Source: Pseudonocardia sp. HH130630-07 | GTDB lineage: Bacteria; Actinomycetota; Actinomycetes; Mycobacteriales; Pseudonocardiaceae | Reading direction: 5' to 3' | NCBI RefSeq assembly: GCF_001698125.1 | Contig: NZ_CP013854.1 | Span: forward strand, 2,108,001-2,172,000 | DNA length: 64,000 nt | Shown here: positions 1 to 8,524 of the stretch, piece after piece | Numbering within the stretch: the stretch's first letter is position 1 | Layout: each line of letters starts with the position of its first letter | Translations under genes and position numbers: made by a program | Notes under the pieces: model-generated | What the model was told of the DNA's origin: nothing | What the model saw: the letters and a program-made list of their open reading frames with translations, nothing else | Databases searched by the model: none

Positions 1-2
1 AG

Positions 3-320
3 TTCGGGGCGCTCTACGGCTGGGCCTGGGCGATCGCGATGGTCGGCACCGGCGTCCTGGTCGGGGCACTCGCCCGGCTCGGCGGACCGGGGGTCGGGGT
101 GCTCGCGCCCGCGTTGTTCGTGTTCGTGGTGGGGGCGCTCTACACCCTCGGCGGCGCGTTCTGGCGCAGCCGGGTCGACTACGGGCTCGGCATCGCGCTG
201 CAGGTCATCGCGGTGCTGTCGGCGTTCACCCCGATGCCGTGGAACTCGCTGCTGATGGGGCTCGGGGGCGGCGGCGCGATGATCGTCGTCGGCGTGCTGC
301 GGTGGCGGAGCAGCCGGTGA
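3..320 (+). CDS. Small integral membrane protein (5' end outside window)
   Basis: The reading frame is open from the first bases of the window, so the gene starts upstream. The visible 105 residues are almost entirely hydrophobic and Gly/Ala/Val-rich, with about three to four membrane segments, and end in a short basic tail (RWRSSR). No catalytic motif is seen. The stop overlaps the GTG of the next gene (GTGA, 317-320), so it is probably translationally coupled to the winged-helix regulator. The same membrane-protein/regulator arrangement recurs at 52468-53207. A role in envelope sensing is inference only. Confidence 0.7.
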   Translation, partial: FGALYGWAWAIAMVGTGVLVGALARLGGPGVGVLAPALFVFVVGALYTLGGAFWRSRVDYGLGIALQVIAVLSAFTPMPWNSLLMGLGGGGAMIVVGVLRWRSSR

Positions 321-631
321 GCGAGCTCGATCCCGTCATCCACGCCCAGGCCCGGCTCCGTGTGACCGCCACGCTGGCCACGCTGGAGGAGGCCGACCGG
401 ATGACGTTCCCCCGCCTGCAGGAGCTGCTCGGGATGACCGCCGGGAACCTGTCGACGCACCTGCGCAAGCTCGAGGACGCCGCCTACGTCGAGATCACCA
501 AGACCCACCAGCGCCGGACCCCGGTCACCTACGTGGCCCTGACGAAGACCGGGCGCCGGGCGTTCGAGGACTACACCGCGAGCCTGCGTGCGCTGCTGTC
601 CCCTCAGGTCGACGAGGAGGTCGGATCGTGA
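317..631 (+). CDS. Winged-helix transcriptional regulator (MarR/HTH_27 type)
   Basis: This 104-residue protein is a single winged-helix domain. The recognition region reads LQELLGMTAGNLSTHLRKLE and is followed by a wing containing RRTPVTYVALTKTGRRAF. This is the layout of one-domain MarR/ArsR-like regulators that bind DNA as dimers. GTG 317 is chosen because it overlaps the upstream stop; the frame extends further 5' but only through the preceding membrane gene. It overlaps the following ABC ATPase by four bases, so it probably regulates its own operon (membrane protein, regulator, ABC exporter). The ligand is unknown. Confidence 0.8.
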   Translation: MSELDPVIHAQARLRVTATLATLEEADRMTFPRLQELLGMTAGNLSTHLRKLEDAAYVEITKTHQRRTPVTYVALTKTGRRAFEDYTASLRALLSPQVDEEVGS

Positions 632-1503
632 CCGTGGCGCCGGTCGTCCTCGACGGCGTCACCCGGTCCTACGGTGGCACCGTCGCGCTCGACGGCGTCG
701 ACCTCACCATCGAGCCCGGCAGCCTGACCGGCCTGCTCGGCCCGAACGGCGCCGGGAAGTCCACGCTGGTCAACCTGGTCTCCGGGCTGCGCCGGGCGGA
801 CTCCGGCACCGTCCGGCTGTTCGGCGGGGACCCGCGCGACGCGGTCAACCGGGTCGCGCTCGGCACCACCCCGCAGCAGACCGGGCTGCCGGAGACGCTG
901 CGGGTCGGCGAGATCGTCCGGTTCGTCGCCGGGCACTTCCCGGACCCGGTCCCGGCCGGCGAGCTGCTGGACCGCTTCGGGCTCGCCGGGCTCGCGCGGC
1001 GCCAGGCCGGCGGCCTGTCCGGCGGGCAGAAGCGCCGGCTCGCGCTCGCGCTGGCCTTCGCCGGCCGGCCCCGGCTGGTGCTGCTCGACGAACCAACGAC
1101 CGGCCTCGACGTCGAGGGCCGCCGGGCGCTGTGGGAGACGGTCCGCGCGTTCCACGCCGGCGGCGGCACCGTCCTGCTCACCACGCACTACCTCGACGAG
1201 ATCGAGACGCTGGCGCAGCGGGTCGTCGTGCTCGCCGGCGGCCGCGTCCGGGCCGACGGCGACGTCGACGCCGTCCGCGGGATGGTCCGGCGCAGCCGGG
1301 TCACCTTCCGCGCCGCCGCGATCCCGGACCTGCCCGGCATCGAGCTCGCCGAGCGCGACGGCGACCGGTGGACCGTGCACACCGCCGACGCCGACGAGCT
1401 GGTCCGCGACCTGGTGCGCTCCGGCGCCGCGTTCGCCGACCTGGGCGTGACGGGCGCGTCCCTGGAAGAGGCGTTCCTGACCCTGACCGGGAGGACCGGA
1501 TGA
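628..1503 (+). CDS. ABC transporter ATP-binding protein
   Basis: This 291-residue ATPase subunit carries a Walker A GPNGAGKST, the signature LSGGQKRR, a Walker B ending LVLLDEP, and a switch His in LLTTHYLDE. The C-terminal ~80 residues form the small extra domain typical of drug/antibiotic exporters (DrrA/NatA type). It sits between a winged-helix regulator and its permease and shares four-base overlaps with both, so all three are co-translated. The overall system is likely a regulated two-component exporter. The substrate cannot be told from sequence. Confidence 0.93.
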   Translation: MTVAPVVLDGVTRSYGGTVALDGVDLTIEPGSLTGLLGPNGAGKSTLVNLVSGLRRADSGTVRLFGGDPRDAVNRVALGTTPQQTGLPETLRVGEIVRFVAGHFPDPVPAGELLDRFGLAGLARRQAGGLSGGQKRRLALALAFAGRPRLVLLDEPTTGLDVEGRRALWETVRAFHAGGGTVLLTTHYLDEIETLAQRVVVLAGGRVRADGDVDAVRGMVRRSRVTFRAAAIPDLPGIELAERDGDRWTVHTADADELVRDLVRSGAAFADLGVTGASLEEAFLTLTGRTG

Positions 1504-2240
1504 GTACCGTCGTCGCGCACACCCGCTACCTGCTGCTGGAGCAGCTCCGGATCCCGGTCGCGGTGCTGTCCACCGCGCTGTTCCCGGCGCTGGTGCTGGC
1601 GTTCTTCGTGCTCCCGTTCGACTGGAGCTCCGATCCCGCGCAGGCCACGATCTCGATCGGCCAGCTCGCGTTGTTCGGTGTGCTCAGCGGGTTCCTGTTC
1701 ACGATCGGCATCGGCGCCGCCGACGACCGGGAGAAGCCCTGGGACCCCTACCTGCGCACGCTGCCCGCGCCGCCGTCCGCCCGGATCGTGGCCCGGCTCG
1801 CCGTCGGTGCGCTGTTCGCGCTGCTCGGGCTGCTGCCCGTGGTCGTGCTCGGCGCGGTCCTGACCCCCGCCCACGTCCCTCCGGTACGGCTGCTGGCGGC
1901 CGTCGGGATGCTGCTCGTCGCCGGGCTGCCGTTCCTGTTCGGGGGGCTCGCGATCGGCTACTCGCTGCCGTCGAAGGTGGCGCTGCCGGTGACCCAGCTC
2001 GTGTTCTTCCCGATGGCGTTCGGCGGCGGGCTGCTCATGCCACCGGAGATGTTCCCCGGCTGGCTGCAGACGCTGTCCGGGCTGCTGCCCGTGCGGGGCG
2101 GGCGGGACCTGCTGATCTGGACGCTGGACGGCACACCGCCGATGACCCTGGCCGTGACCGCGTTCGCGGTGTGGACGGTGCTGCTCGCCCTGGTCGCGGG
2201 CTGGGCCTACCGGCGCGACGAGGGCCGTCGCTTCCGCTGA
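1500..2240 (+). CDS. ABC-2 type transporter permease
   Basis: This 246-residue membrane subunit has six predicted helices, a short N-terminal cytoplasmic stretch and the ABC-2 layout of DrrB/NatB-type permeases. The start ATG 1500 overlaps the ATPase stop (ATGA). The frame is open much further upstream, but that part only shadows the ATPase gene. The late segment with PMAFGGGLLMPPEMFPGWLQ resembles the extracellular loop that precedes the last helix in this family. It works as the membrane partner of the ATPase at 628-1503. Confidence 0.9.
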   Translation: MSTVVAHTRYLLLEQLRIPVAVLSTALFPALVLAFFVLPFDWSSDPAQATISIGQLALFGVLSGFLFTIGIGAADDREKPWDPYLRTLPAPPSARIVARLAVGALFALLGLLPVVVLGAVLTPAHVPPVRLLAAVGMLLVAGLPFLFGGLAIGYSLPSKVALPVTQLVFFPMAFGGGLLMPPEMFPGWLQTLSGLLPVRGGRDLLIWTLDGTPPMTLAVTAFAVWTVLLALVAGWAYRRDEGRRFR

Positions 2241-2247
2241 GACCGGC

Positions 2248-2850
2248 TCAGAAGCTCCGCCCGGCGAAGGCGTAGCGCGACCGCACCGTCACCGATCCGG
2301 CCGCGGTACGGCCGTACACCCGGAAGTGCGGACGGCCGTGCACCGCGCGGGCCGGCACCTTCGACCGGACCGAGCCGTAGGCCGAGACCAGGCCGTCGAC
2401 GTCGGCGGTGGCGCCCTCCGGGACGAGCAGCCGGGCCGACCCGGCACCCAGCTCCAGCTCGACCTCCACCACCGGCATCGGCAGCTGCGCGTCGCAGAAG
2501 TCCAGCAGCACCGACCCGATCGAGCTCTGCACCCGCAGCCGCGGCGGGACGACCCAGTCACCGCGCCGGCGCAGGCCACCGACCCCGCCGCGCAGCACGG
2601 TGGGCGGGCCGACCGGTGTCGCCAGCACGTCCACGCTGAGGTTCAGCGGATCGCCGGGGAGATCGGCGAGCACCGGGTGCACGTCGGAGGAGAACCGGGC
2701 CGCGTAGACGGTGCGCAGCCGGTCCTGGAGCTCCTCGACGGAGATCCGGCCCTCGGCCATCGCGCGGTTCAGCCGTTCGGCCACGCGCTCGCGGTCGGCG
2801 TCGGAGATCCTGATCTCGCGCCGCTCACCGGGAAGCCGCGGACTGCTCAC
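2248..2850 (-). CDS. DUF1707 domain protein
   Basis: This is a 200-residue protein with an N-terminal DUF1707 domain: RISDADRERVAERLNRAMAE followed by GRISVEELQDRL, a helical region common in actinobacterial membrane-associated and regulatory proteins. The remaining ~130 residues are beta-rich with alternating Val/Leu, resembling the LiaF-like/DUF2154 C-terminal fold. No membrane segment is seen. GTG 2850 is chosen because TACCCT lies 6 nt upstream (2857-2862 on the minus strand), matching a leaderless promoter. The frame extends to 2958 but without similarity. It is monocistronic and convergent with the ABC operon. Function unknown. Confidence 0.8.
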   Translation of the reverse strand: MSSPRLPGERREIRISDADRERVAERLNRAMAEGRISVEELQDRLRTVYAARFSSDVHPVLADLPGDPLNLSVDVLATPVGPPTVLRGGVGGLRRRGDWVVPPRLRVQSSIGSVLLDFCDAQLPMPVVEVELELGAGSARLLVPEGATADVDGLVSAYGSVRSKVPARAVHGRPHFRVYGRTAAGSVTVRSRYAFAGRSF

Positions 2851-2856
2851 CGTGCC

Positions 2857-2862
2857 AGGGTA
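2857..2862 (-). promoter_or_regulatory. -10 element for DUF1707 gene (leaderless)
   Basis: TACCCT read on the minus strand ends 6 nt before the GTG at 2850. This fits the TANNNT -10 consensus of actinobacterial leaderless promoters. No clear -35 is seen. Confidence 0.5.
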
Positions 2863-2870
2863 AACGCACC

Positions 2871-4694
2871 TCAGCCGACCGGTGCGGCGACCGGCAGCCG
2901 GAACAGCCAGGCCCCGCCGTCGAACCGGCCCGGGTCGCCGGTGACCCGCCGGGTCCACTCCAGCACCCGGGCCTCGTCACCCGCCGCGTGGCCCGGCACC
3001 ACGACGACCGCGGTGATGCCGAGAGCGCGCAGCTCGCCGGCGGCCCGGGCGGTGTAGTCCCCGCTCGGGTCGTTCTTGCCGTCCGCGACCCACTGCGCGC
3101 CGATCTGGTAGCGGTTCCAGCGGGACTGGATGACGACGTCGTCCTCGGGGTCGGAGGCGATGAAGTAGCCGCCGCGGATCCGGAACCCCGGTCCGGACGC
3201 CGCCTGCCAGCGCAGGCCCTGCGCGCCGTCGTCCCAGGCCGCGGTGATCCGCGGGTGGATCTCGACGACGTCGGCGGGCCCCAGTCCCCCGGCCCCGCCG
3301 GTGAAGAACGCCGGGACCGGCGCCGGGCGCACCTCCTGGGCGTCCGCGGGCAGCCAGCTGAGCAGCGCGAACCCGGTGAGCGCCAGCGCGCCGACCGCGC
3401 CGGTGACCTCCGTCAGCGGCATCCGGTCGATCCAGATCGCGACGACCGCGGCCAGGCAGAGCGTCGTCACGACCTGGATCCGAACCGGCTCGATCTCCGA
3501 GAGCAGCGGCACCTCGGCGAGGGCCAGCCACGGCAGCGGCACCCCGGTGCCGGTGCCGAACAGGGTGATCCCGGTCCCCAGCGACGCCAGCCAGGACAGC
3601 CCGCCGACCGCGGCCACGACCCGCAGTGCCGTCGACCGGACGACGAGCACGGCGACCACCGCCAGCGCCAGCATGGCCACGCCGAGGTAGCCGCCCTGCT
3701 CCCCGATGTGCCCGGCGAGGCGCTCACCGGTCCCGGCGGGCACCGGGTGCAGCGCCGTCATCCGGGTCGGGACGAGCACGTTCGCCAGGTCGGCGCCGGT
3801 GGCGTGCACGTTGCGGATCGCCGAGCGCGGCCGGTTCGGGCCGGCCAGCACGAGCAGCACCGGGTAGGCGCCGAGCACCGCGAACACCCCGACGCAGGCG
3901 GCCCCGGCCTGCAGCAGGCCGGGCAGGTGCGTGGGGACCCGGCGCGGGAACCGCAGCGCCAGCAGCAGCGCGGCGAGCACCAGGAAGATCACGCCGACGG
4001 CGAGGGTCTGGGTGTAGAGGACGAGCTGGGCGACCAGCGCGAGCCCGGTGAGGCCGCCGAGGAGCCACGGCCGGCGCAGCGGGCCCCGCCCGAACAGGTG
4101 GTGGGCGAGCAGGAGCAGCAGCGGCGGCAGCACCGACCAGGTGAGGTTCAGGTGCCCGGCGACGGCGTGCGCGAGGTGGAACGGCGAGAACGCGTACAGC
4201 GCACCGGCGACACCGCGCGCCGCCCAGCCGCGGGCACCGGCCGAGGTGACGTACGGCCCGAGCGCGGCGACCAGCAGCAGCCCGGACACCACCGGTCCCA
4301 GCACGACACCGGCGTTGAACGCGGCGACCGGGCCCGCGGTCACCGTGACCGGTGCGAGCACCGCCGCGAGCAGCGGCACCGCGGTGTTCCAGAGTGCGTT
4401 CAGCCCGTGCGGCCAGTGCATCCAGTCGGTGAGCAGCGGGTTCTGCCCCTGCCCGACGGCGAACGGGAGCCAGTTCAGCCACCAGGCGAACATGTCCGCG
4501 TCCGCGGTGACGTGCCCGATCAGCAGCCCGCCCGGGTCCGCCAGCACCCGGCGCTGCAGCCACAGCGACACCAGCAGGTAGCCGAGCCCGAGCAGCACGT
4601 ACGGCGCCGCGGCCGCGCCCCGGGCCGTCCGGCGCGGGAGCGGGATCCGGGCGTGCCGGGGCCCGTTCCGGAGGGGCTCCCGCTCGTCGAGCAC
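2871..4694 (-). CDS. Polytopic membrane protein, probable GT-C glycosyltransferase
   Basis: This 607-residue protein has about eleven membrane helices over residues ~25-455 and a soluble C-terminal domain of ~150 residues. The first periplasmic loop holds the acidic stretch TADADMFAWWLNWLP, in the place where GT-C lipid-linked-sugar transferases carry their catalytic Asp. The loop after it has the DWMHWPHGLNALWN motif. It lies divergently 95 bp from dprE1, which makes the lipid-linked arabinose donor, so a role in wall or lipoglycan assembly is plausible inference. I cannot name a specific family. GTG 4694 is the start of the hydrophobic N-terminal frame. Confidence 0.65.
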   Translation of the reverse strand: MLDEREPLRNGPRHARIPLPRRTARGAAAAPYVLLGLGYLLVSLWLQRRVLADPGGLLIGHVTADADMFAWWLNWLPFAVGQGQNPLLTDWMHWPHGLNALWNTAVPLLAAVLAPVTVTAGPVAAFNAGVVLGPVVSGLLLVAALGPYVTSAGARGWAARGVAGALYAFSPFHLAHAVAGHLNLTWSVLPPLLLLLAHHLFGRGPLRRPWLLGGLTGLALVAQLVLYTQTLAVGVIFLVLAALLLALRFPRRVPTHLPGLLQAGAACVGVFAVLGAYPVLLVLAGPNRPRSAIRNVHATGADLANVLVPTRMTALHPVPAGTGERLAGHIGEQGGYLGVAMLALAVVAVLVVRSTALRVVAAVGGLSWLASLGTGITLFGTGTGVPLPWLALAEVPLLSEIEPVRIQVVTTLCLAAVVAIWIDRMPLTEVTGAVGALALTGFALLSWLPADAQEVRPAPVPAFFTGGAGGLGPADVVEIHPRITAAWDDGAQGLRWQAASGPGFRIRGGYFIASDPEDDVVIQSRWNRYQIGAQWVADGKNDPSGDYTARAAGELRALGITAVVVVPGHAAGDEARVLEWTRRVTGDPGRFDGGAWLFRLPVAAPVG

Positions 4695-4776
4695 GGGCCC
4701 AGTGTGGCCGGTCGGACGCGGGCGCGTGGCCCGGCGGGGTGCGGGCGCCGCCCACGGCCGGTGCGGGTGCCCTCGG

Positions 4777-4782
4777 TAGCCT
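4777..4782 (+). promoter_or_regulatory. -10 element for dprE1 (leaderless)
   Basis: TAGCCT lies 7 nt before ATG 4790, fitting TANNNT spacing for a transcript beginning at the start codon. Confidence 0.5.
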
Positions 4783-4789
4783 GGCTCCG

Positions 4790-6196
4790 ATGACGGACAC
4801 GACCGTTCCCAGCAGCCTCCGGACCGACGCCCCGGCGCGGCGGACCGCGTCCCTGCACGGCTGGGGACGGACCGCCCCCACGATCGCGCAGCTCGTCTCG
4901 CCGCGCGGCGCGGAGGACGTCGTCGACGCCGTCCGTGCGGCGGGTGACCGCGGGATCATCGCCCGCGGGCTCGGCCGTTCCTACGGCGACCCGGCGCAGA
5001 ACGCGGGCGGGCTCGTCCTCGACATGCCCGCGATGGACCGGATCCACGCGATCGACCCGGACTCCGGGGTCGCCGACCTCGACGCCGGTGTCTCGCTGGA
5101 CGCGCTGATGCGGGCCGCGCTGCCGCTGGGCCTGTGGGTCCCGGTGCTGCCCGGCACCCGGCAGGTCACGATCGGTGGCGCGATCGGTGCCGACGTGCAC
5201 GGCAAGAACCACCACACCAAGGGCAGCTTCGGCAACCACGTCGAGTGGCTGCAGCTGGTGACCGCCGACGGCACGGTCAAGGAGCTGACGCCGGACGGCG
5301 CCGAGCGCGACCTGTTCTGGGCGACCGTCGGCGGCATGGGCCTGACCGGCGTCGTCGTCCGGGCGAAGGTGCGGCTGCACCGCACCGAGTCGGCGTACTT
5401 CGTCGTGGACACCGACCGGACCGACGATCTCGACGGCCTGCTCGCTCTGCTCACCGACGGGTCCGACGACACCTATGGCTACTCCGCCGCGTGGTTCGAC
5501 ACCACCGCGACCGGGGCGCGGATGGGCCGCTCGGTGCTCACCCGCGGCTCGCTGGCGACCGTCGACCAGCTCCCGGCGAAGCTGAAGGCCGACCCGCTCA
5601 AGTTCGACGCGCCGCAGCTGTTGACCTTCCCGGACGTCTTCCCGAGCGGGCTGGCCAACAAGCTCTCGCTGACCGCGTTCAGCGAGCTGTGGTTCCGCAA
5701 GGCCCCGCGCCGCCAGCGCGGGTCGGTGCAGAACATCACCGCCTTCTACCAGGTGCTCGACCTGTTCGGGGAGTGGAACCGGATCTTCGGTTCGAAGGGC
5801 TTCCTGCAGTACCAGTTCGTCGTCCCGATGGGCGAGGAGCAGGCGCTGCGCCGGATCCTGGAGAAGATCTCGCGCTCCCCGCACAAGTCCGGGCTGAACG
5901 TGTTCAAGCGCTTCGGCGACGGCAACGACGCACCGCTGTCCTTCCCGGTCAAGGGCTGGACGATCACCGTCGACTTCCCGATCGCCGGCGGCCTGTCCCG
6001 GTTCTGCACCGAGCTGGACGACATGGTGCTCGCCGCCGGCGGGCGGCTGTACCTGGCCAAGGAGTCGCGGACCTCACCGGAGGCGTTCGCCGCCGGCTAC
6101 CCGCGGTTCGACGAGTGGAAGGCGATCCGCGACGCGGCCGACCCGGCCGGCGTCTTCGCCTCCGACATGTCCCGCCGCCTCGCACTCGCACTCTGA
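4790..6196 (+). CDS. dprE1: Decaprenylphospho-beta-D-ribofuranose 2'-oxidase DprE1
   Basis: This FAD enzyme oxidises the 2'-OH of decaprenylphosphoryl-ribose to the keto intermediate, the first half of the epimerisation that supplies arabinose for arabinogalactan. At 468 residues it matches the family length. The FAD-binding domain contains GLGRSYGDPAQNAGG, GTRQVTIGGAIGADVHGKNH and GGMGLTGVV. The C-terminal end FASDMSRRL matches mycobacterial DprE1. At the position that aligns with the Cys target of benzothiazinones in M. tuberculosis (Cys387), this protein has Thr393 (GWTITVDFP). The start is ATG 4790, preceded by a leaderless -10. dprE2 follows 19 bp downstream, so they form an operon. It acts at the inner membrane/periplasm. 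Confidence 0.95.
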   Translation: MTDTTVPSSLRTDAPARRTASLHGWGRTAPTIAQLVSPRGAEDVVDAVRAAGDRGIIARGLGRSYGDPAQNAGGLVLDMPAMDRIHAIDPDSGVADLDAGVSLDALMRAALPLGLWVPVLPGTRQVTIGGAIGADVHGKNHHTKGSFGNHVEWLQLVTADGTVKELTPDGAERDLFWATVGGMGLTGVVVRAKVRLHRTESAYFVVDTDRTDDLDGLLALLTDGSDDTYGYSAAWFDTTATGARMGRSVLTRGSLATVDQLPAKLKADPLKFDAPQLLTFPDVFPSGLANKLSLTAFSELWFRKAPRRQRGSVQNITAFYQVLDLFGEWNRIFGSKGFLQYQFVVPMGEEQALRRILEKISRSPHKSGLNVFKRFGDGNDAPLSFPVKGWTITVDFPIAGGLSRFCTELDDMVLAAGGRLYLAKESRTSPEAFAAGYPRFDEWKAIRDAADPAGVFASDMSRRLALAL

Positions 6197-6215
6197 GATC
6201 CCTGGAGCTCCCCTC

Positions 6216-6971
6216 ATGATCGACGCCGTCGGTAACCCGCAGAGCATCCTGCTGCTCGGCGGAACCTCCGAGATCGGCCTGGCCACCGTCCGCGCGTTCG
6301 CCGCCGACCGGCCGCTGCGGGTCGTGCTCGCCGCACGCCCCGGCCCCCGGCTGGACGCCGCCCGCACCGAGCTGGAAGGGCTCGGCTGCGGGGTGGAGAC
6401 CGTCGAGTTCGACGCCGAGGCGGTCGAGACGCACGCCGAGGTCGTGAAGAAGGCCTTCGCCGGTGGGGACATCGACGTGGCGGTCGTCGCGTTCGGCCTG
6501 CTCGGGGACAACGAGCGCGGCTGGACCGACGTCGAGCACGCGGTCGAGCTGGCCCAGGTCAACTACACCGCGACCGTCTCCACCGGGGTCGCGCTGGCCG
6601 AGCGGTTCCGCGAGCAGGGCCACGGCTCGATCGTCGCGATCTCCTCGGTCGCCGGTGAGCGGGCCCGGCGCTCCAACTTCGTCTACGGCTCGACGAAGGC
6701 CGGGATGGACGCGTTCTACACCGGGCTCACCGAGGCGCTGCGCGAGCACGGCATCACGGTCACGATCGTCCGTCCGGGCTTCGTGCACTCGAAGATGACC
6801 GAGGGCCTCGACCCGGCGCCGCTGGCGACCACCCCGCAGGCGGTGGCCGACATCGTCGTGGACGCGGTGCGGACGAAGAAGGAGCTCGTCTGGGCCCCGG
6901 CCCCGATGCGCTTCGTGATGAGCGCGCTGCGCCACGTGCCGCGCCCGATCTTCCGCAAGCTCCCGATCTGA
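6216..6971 (+). CDS. dprE2: Decaprenylphospho-beta-D-erythro-pentofuranosid-2-ulose 2-reductase DprE2
   Basis: This NAD-dependent short-chain dehydrogenase reduces the 2-keto intermediate produced by DprE1 to decaprenylphosphoryl-arabinose. The 251-residue protein has the Rossmann glycine motif GGTSEIG near residue 15, the catalytic Ser in SIVAISSVAGE and the YGSTK active site. The C-terminal basic tail RHVPRPIFRKLPI matches the membrane-associated end of the family. It lies 19 bp downstream of dprE1, the same order as Rv3790-Rv3791. A strong hairpin follows the stop. Confidence 0.94.
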   Translation: MIDAVGNPQSILLLGGTSEIGLATVRAFAADRPLRVVLAARPGPRLDAARTELEGLGCGVETVEFDAEAVETHAEVVKKAFAGGDIDVAVVAFGLLGDNERGWTDVEHAVELAQVNYTATVSTGVALAERFREQGHGSIVAISSVAGERARRSNFVYGSTKAGMDAFYTGLTEALREHGITVTIVRPGFVHSKMTEGLDPAPLATTPQAVADIVVDAVRTKKELVWAPAPMRFVMSALRHVPRPIFRKLPI

Positions 6972-7006
6972 CCGCGCCGCTTCTCTTCTCCCCTCCCCCG
7001 GTCCCA

Positions 7007-7051
7007 CTCATGGAGCTTCGGCCTCGTCACACGAGGCTGAAGCTCCATGAG
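7007..7051. terminator. Bidirectional hairpin between dprE2 and nitroreductase gene
   Basis: A 20-bp stem (7007-7026 with 7032-7051) has a single mismatch and a 5-nt loop. It lies between two convergent genes, 36 bp after the dprE2 stop. No U-run follows, as is usual in high-GC actinobacteria. It most likely ends transcription in both directions. Confidence 0.75.
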
Positions 7052-7099
7052 TGCATCCCGGGGCGGGGCGGGGCGGGCGGGGCGGGGTGCGCGGGCGGG

Positions 7100-7750
7100 T
7101 CACCAGGTGTCGAGGTGCAGGACCGTGTCGAGGGGCTGGCGCTTCGCGGGCTTGAACGTCTCGCCGGTGAAGTAGGCGACCGGCAGCAGCACGCCCTGGC
7201 GGACGTCGTCCGGGATGCCGAGCAGCTGCGAGATCTCCTGCTCGTAGCGCAGGTGCAGGGTCGTCCACGCGCTGCCGAGCCCGCGGGCCCGCAACGCGAG
7301 CTGCAGGCTCCACGCGGCCGGGAGCAGTGACCCCCACATCCCCGCCTGGTTCGCCGCCGGCAGCTCCGCCGACGCCTTCAGCGCCCCGATGACCAGTACC
7401 GGGGCGTCCCCCATCCGTTCGGCCAGGTACAGCGCGCTGTCCGCGACCCGGTGCTGGGTGGCGTCCCGGTCGGCGTCGCCGGAGGTCCGGGTCGTCGGGT
7501 AGGCCGAGGACTCCCGGTAGGCCATGAACGACCTGCGGTAGTACTCGCCGACCGCGCGGCGCTTCTCGGCGTCGGTGATCACCAGCCAGTGCCAGCCCTG
7601 CTGGTTGGAGCCGCTCGGCGCCTGCAGCGCGACCTCCAGGCTGTCCCGGACCAGCTCCATCGGGACCGGGCGGTCGAGGTCCAGGCGCTTGCGCACCGAG
7701 CGGGTGGTGGTCAGCAGTTCGTCGGGGCCCAGGGGTAGCACGTCGGTCAT
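7100..7750 (-). CDS. Nitroreductase family protein
   Basis: This 216-residue flavoprotein of the nitroreductase fold (FMN-dependent, NAD(P)H-using, dimeric) has the N-terminal R-S-V-R-K-R-L-D motif that binds FMN phosphate. It also has the ALQAPSGSNQQGWHWLVI stretch and a C-terminal GVLLPVAYFTGE segment followed by a basic tail. The substrate is unknown; enzymes of this family reduce nitro, quinone or enone compounds. It is convergent with dprE2 and separated from it by a long hairpin. Its stop lies in the GC-rich run after that hairpin. ATG 7750 is well placed and the length is typical. Confidence 0.88.
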   Translation of the reverse strand: MTDVLPLGPDELLTTTRSVRKRLDLDRPVPMELVRDSLEVALQAPSGSNQQGWHWLVITDAEKRRAVGEYYRRSFMAYRESSAYPTTRTSGDADRDATQHRVADSALYLAERMGDAPVLVIGALKASAELPAANQAGMWGSLLPAAWSLQLALRARGLGSAWTTLHLRYEQEISQLLGIPDDVRQGVLLPVAYFTGETFKPAKRQPLDTVLHLDTW

Positions 7751-7768
7751 GTCCCGATCGTGCCTGCC

Positions 7769-8446
7769 TCAGCGCGGCCGGCGCACCACCAGGACGGCCC
7801 GCTCCCCGGTCCCGGCGGCCAGCGTCAGCCGTCCGGACGACCTCTGGGCCCTGGCCGGTGCGGTGCGCGGGTCCAGCAGCACCGGCACCCCGCCGTACGG
7901 CCCGCGGGTCAGCCCGTCCGAGCCCTCCCGGACGATCTCGAACCCGGCCCCGGTGAGGATCTCCCGGATCCGGACGTGGCCGCGCGGCACCGGCGGGGCC
8001 GGCCAGCGGGCACCGGCGAGGTCCCGGCCGCGGCCCTCGGCGTCCGCCGCGACGACGAGTGCGTGCCCGCCCGGCGCCAGCGCCCGGAACCAGCCACCGG
8101 GACCGGTGTCCTCGTCCAGCGCGCTGTCCGGGGTCCGGTCCAGCACCTCGACGGCGGTCAGTGACGGGACCCGGGCCGGGAGGTCGGCCACCCGCAGCTG
8201 CACCGGGCAGCCGGGGGCACCGGCCCGCATGGCGGCCGCCTCCCCCGCGCTCCCGGCGAGCCCGGACACCGGCCCGAGCCGGGCGAGTGCGGCCAGCACC
8301 GCGCCACCGGCACCGGCGACGTCGAGGAAGGGCCCACGGCCCAGGTAGGTGCGGACCAGGCGGAGGTACCAGTGGCGGGCCGCCCGGTCCGGCGCGGCGG
8401 GCGCGGGATCCGGCAGCTCGTCGGACGGCGGAGTCGTGGGGATCAT
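7769..8446 (-). CDS. SAM-dependent methyltransferase-like protein
   Basis: This 225-residue protein has a class I methyltransferase-like core: GPFLDVAGAGGAVLAALARL resembles motif I with a weakened glycine pattern. A later FRALAPGGHALVVAAD corresponds to the strand 4/5 region seen after motif III. The acidic residue expected at the end of strand 2 is not clear, so activity is uncertain. The start ATG 8446 is preferred over a longer frame to 8485. It lies between the nitroreductase and a broken acyltransferase, all on the minus strand. The substrate cannot be inferred. Confidence 0.6.
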   Translation of the reverse strand: MIPTTPPSDELPDPAPAAPDRAARHWYLRLVRTYLGRGPFLDVAGAGGAVLAALARLGPVSGLAGSAGEAAAMRAGAPGCPVQLRVADLPARVPSLTAVEVLDRTPDSALDEDTGPGGWFRALAPGGHALVVAADAEGRGRDLAGARWPAPPVPRGHVRIREILTGAGFEIVREGSDGLTRGPYGGVPVLLDPRTAPARAQRSSGRLTLAAGTGERAVLVVRRPR

Positions 8447-8524
8447 CGGTCCACAGGGCTCGGTGGGACGGCGGGCACCCGCCATTCTTCCCGGCCCGCT
8501 CCGGACGAGGCCCCCGGACCCGGC

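Noticed and set aside
588-2240. 550-codon fusion of ATPase region and permease
   Set aside because: The first part is an out-of-frame shadow of the ATPase. The permease begins at ATG 1500.
2988-4793. 601-codon open frame on +
   Set aside because: It is antisense to the membrane protein 2871-4694 and low-complexity; the minus-strand product has clear membrane helices.
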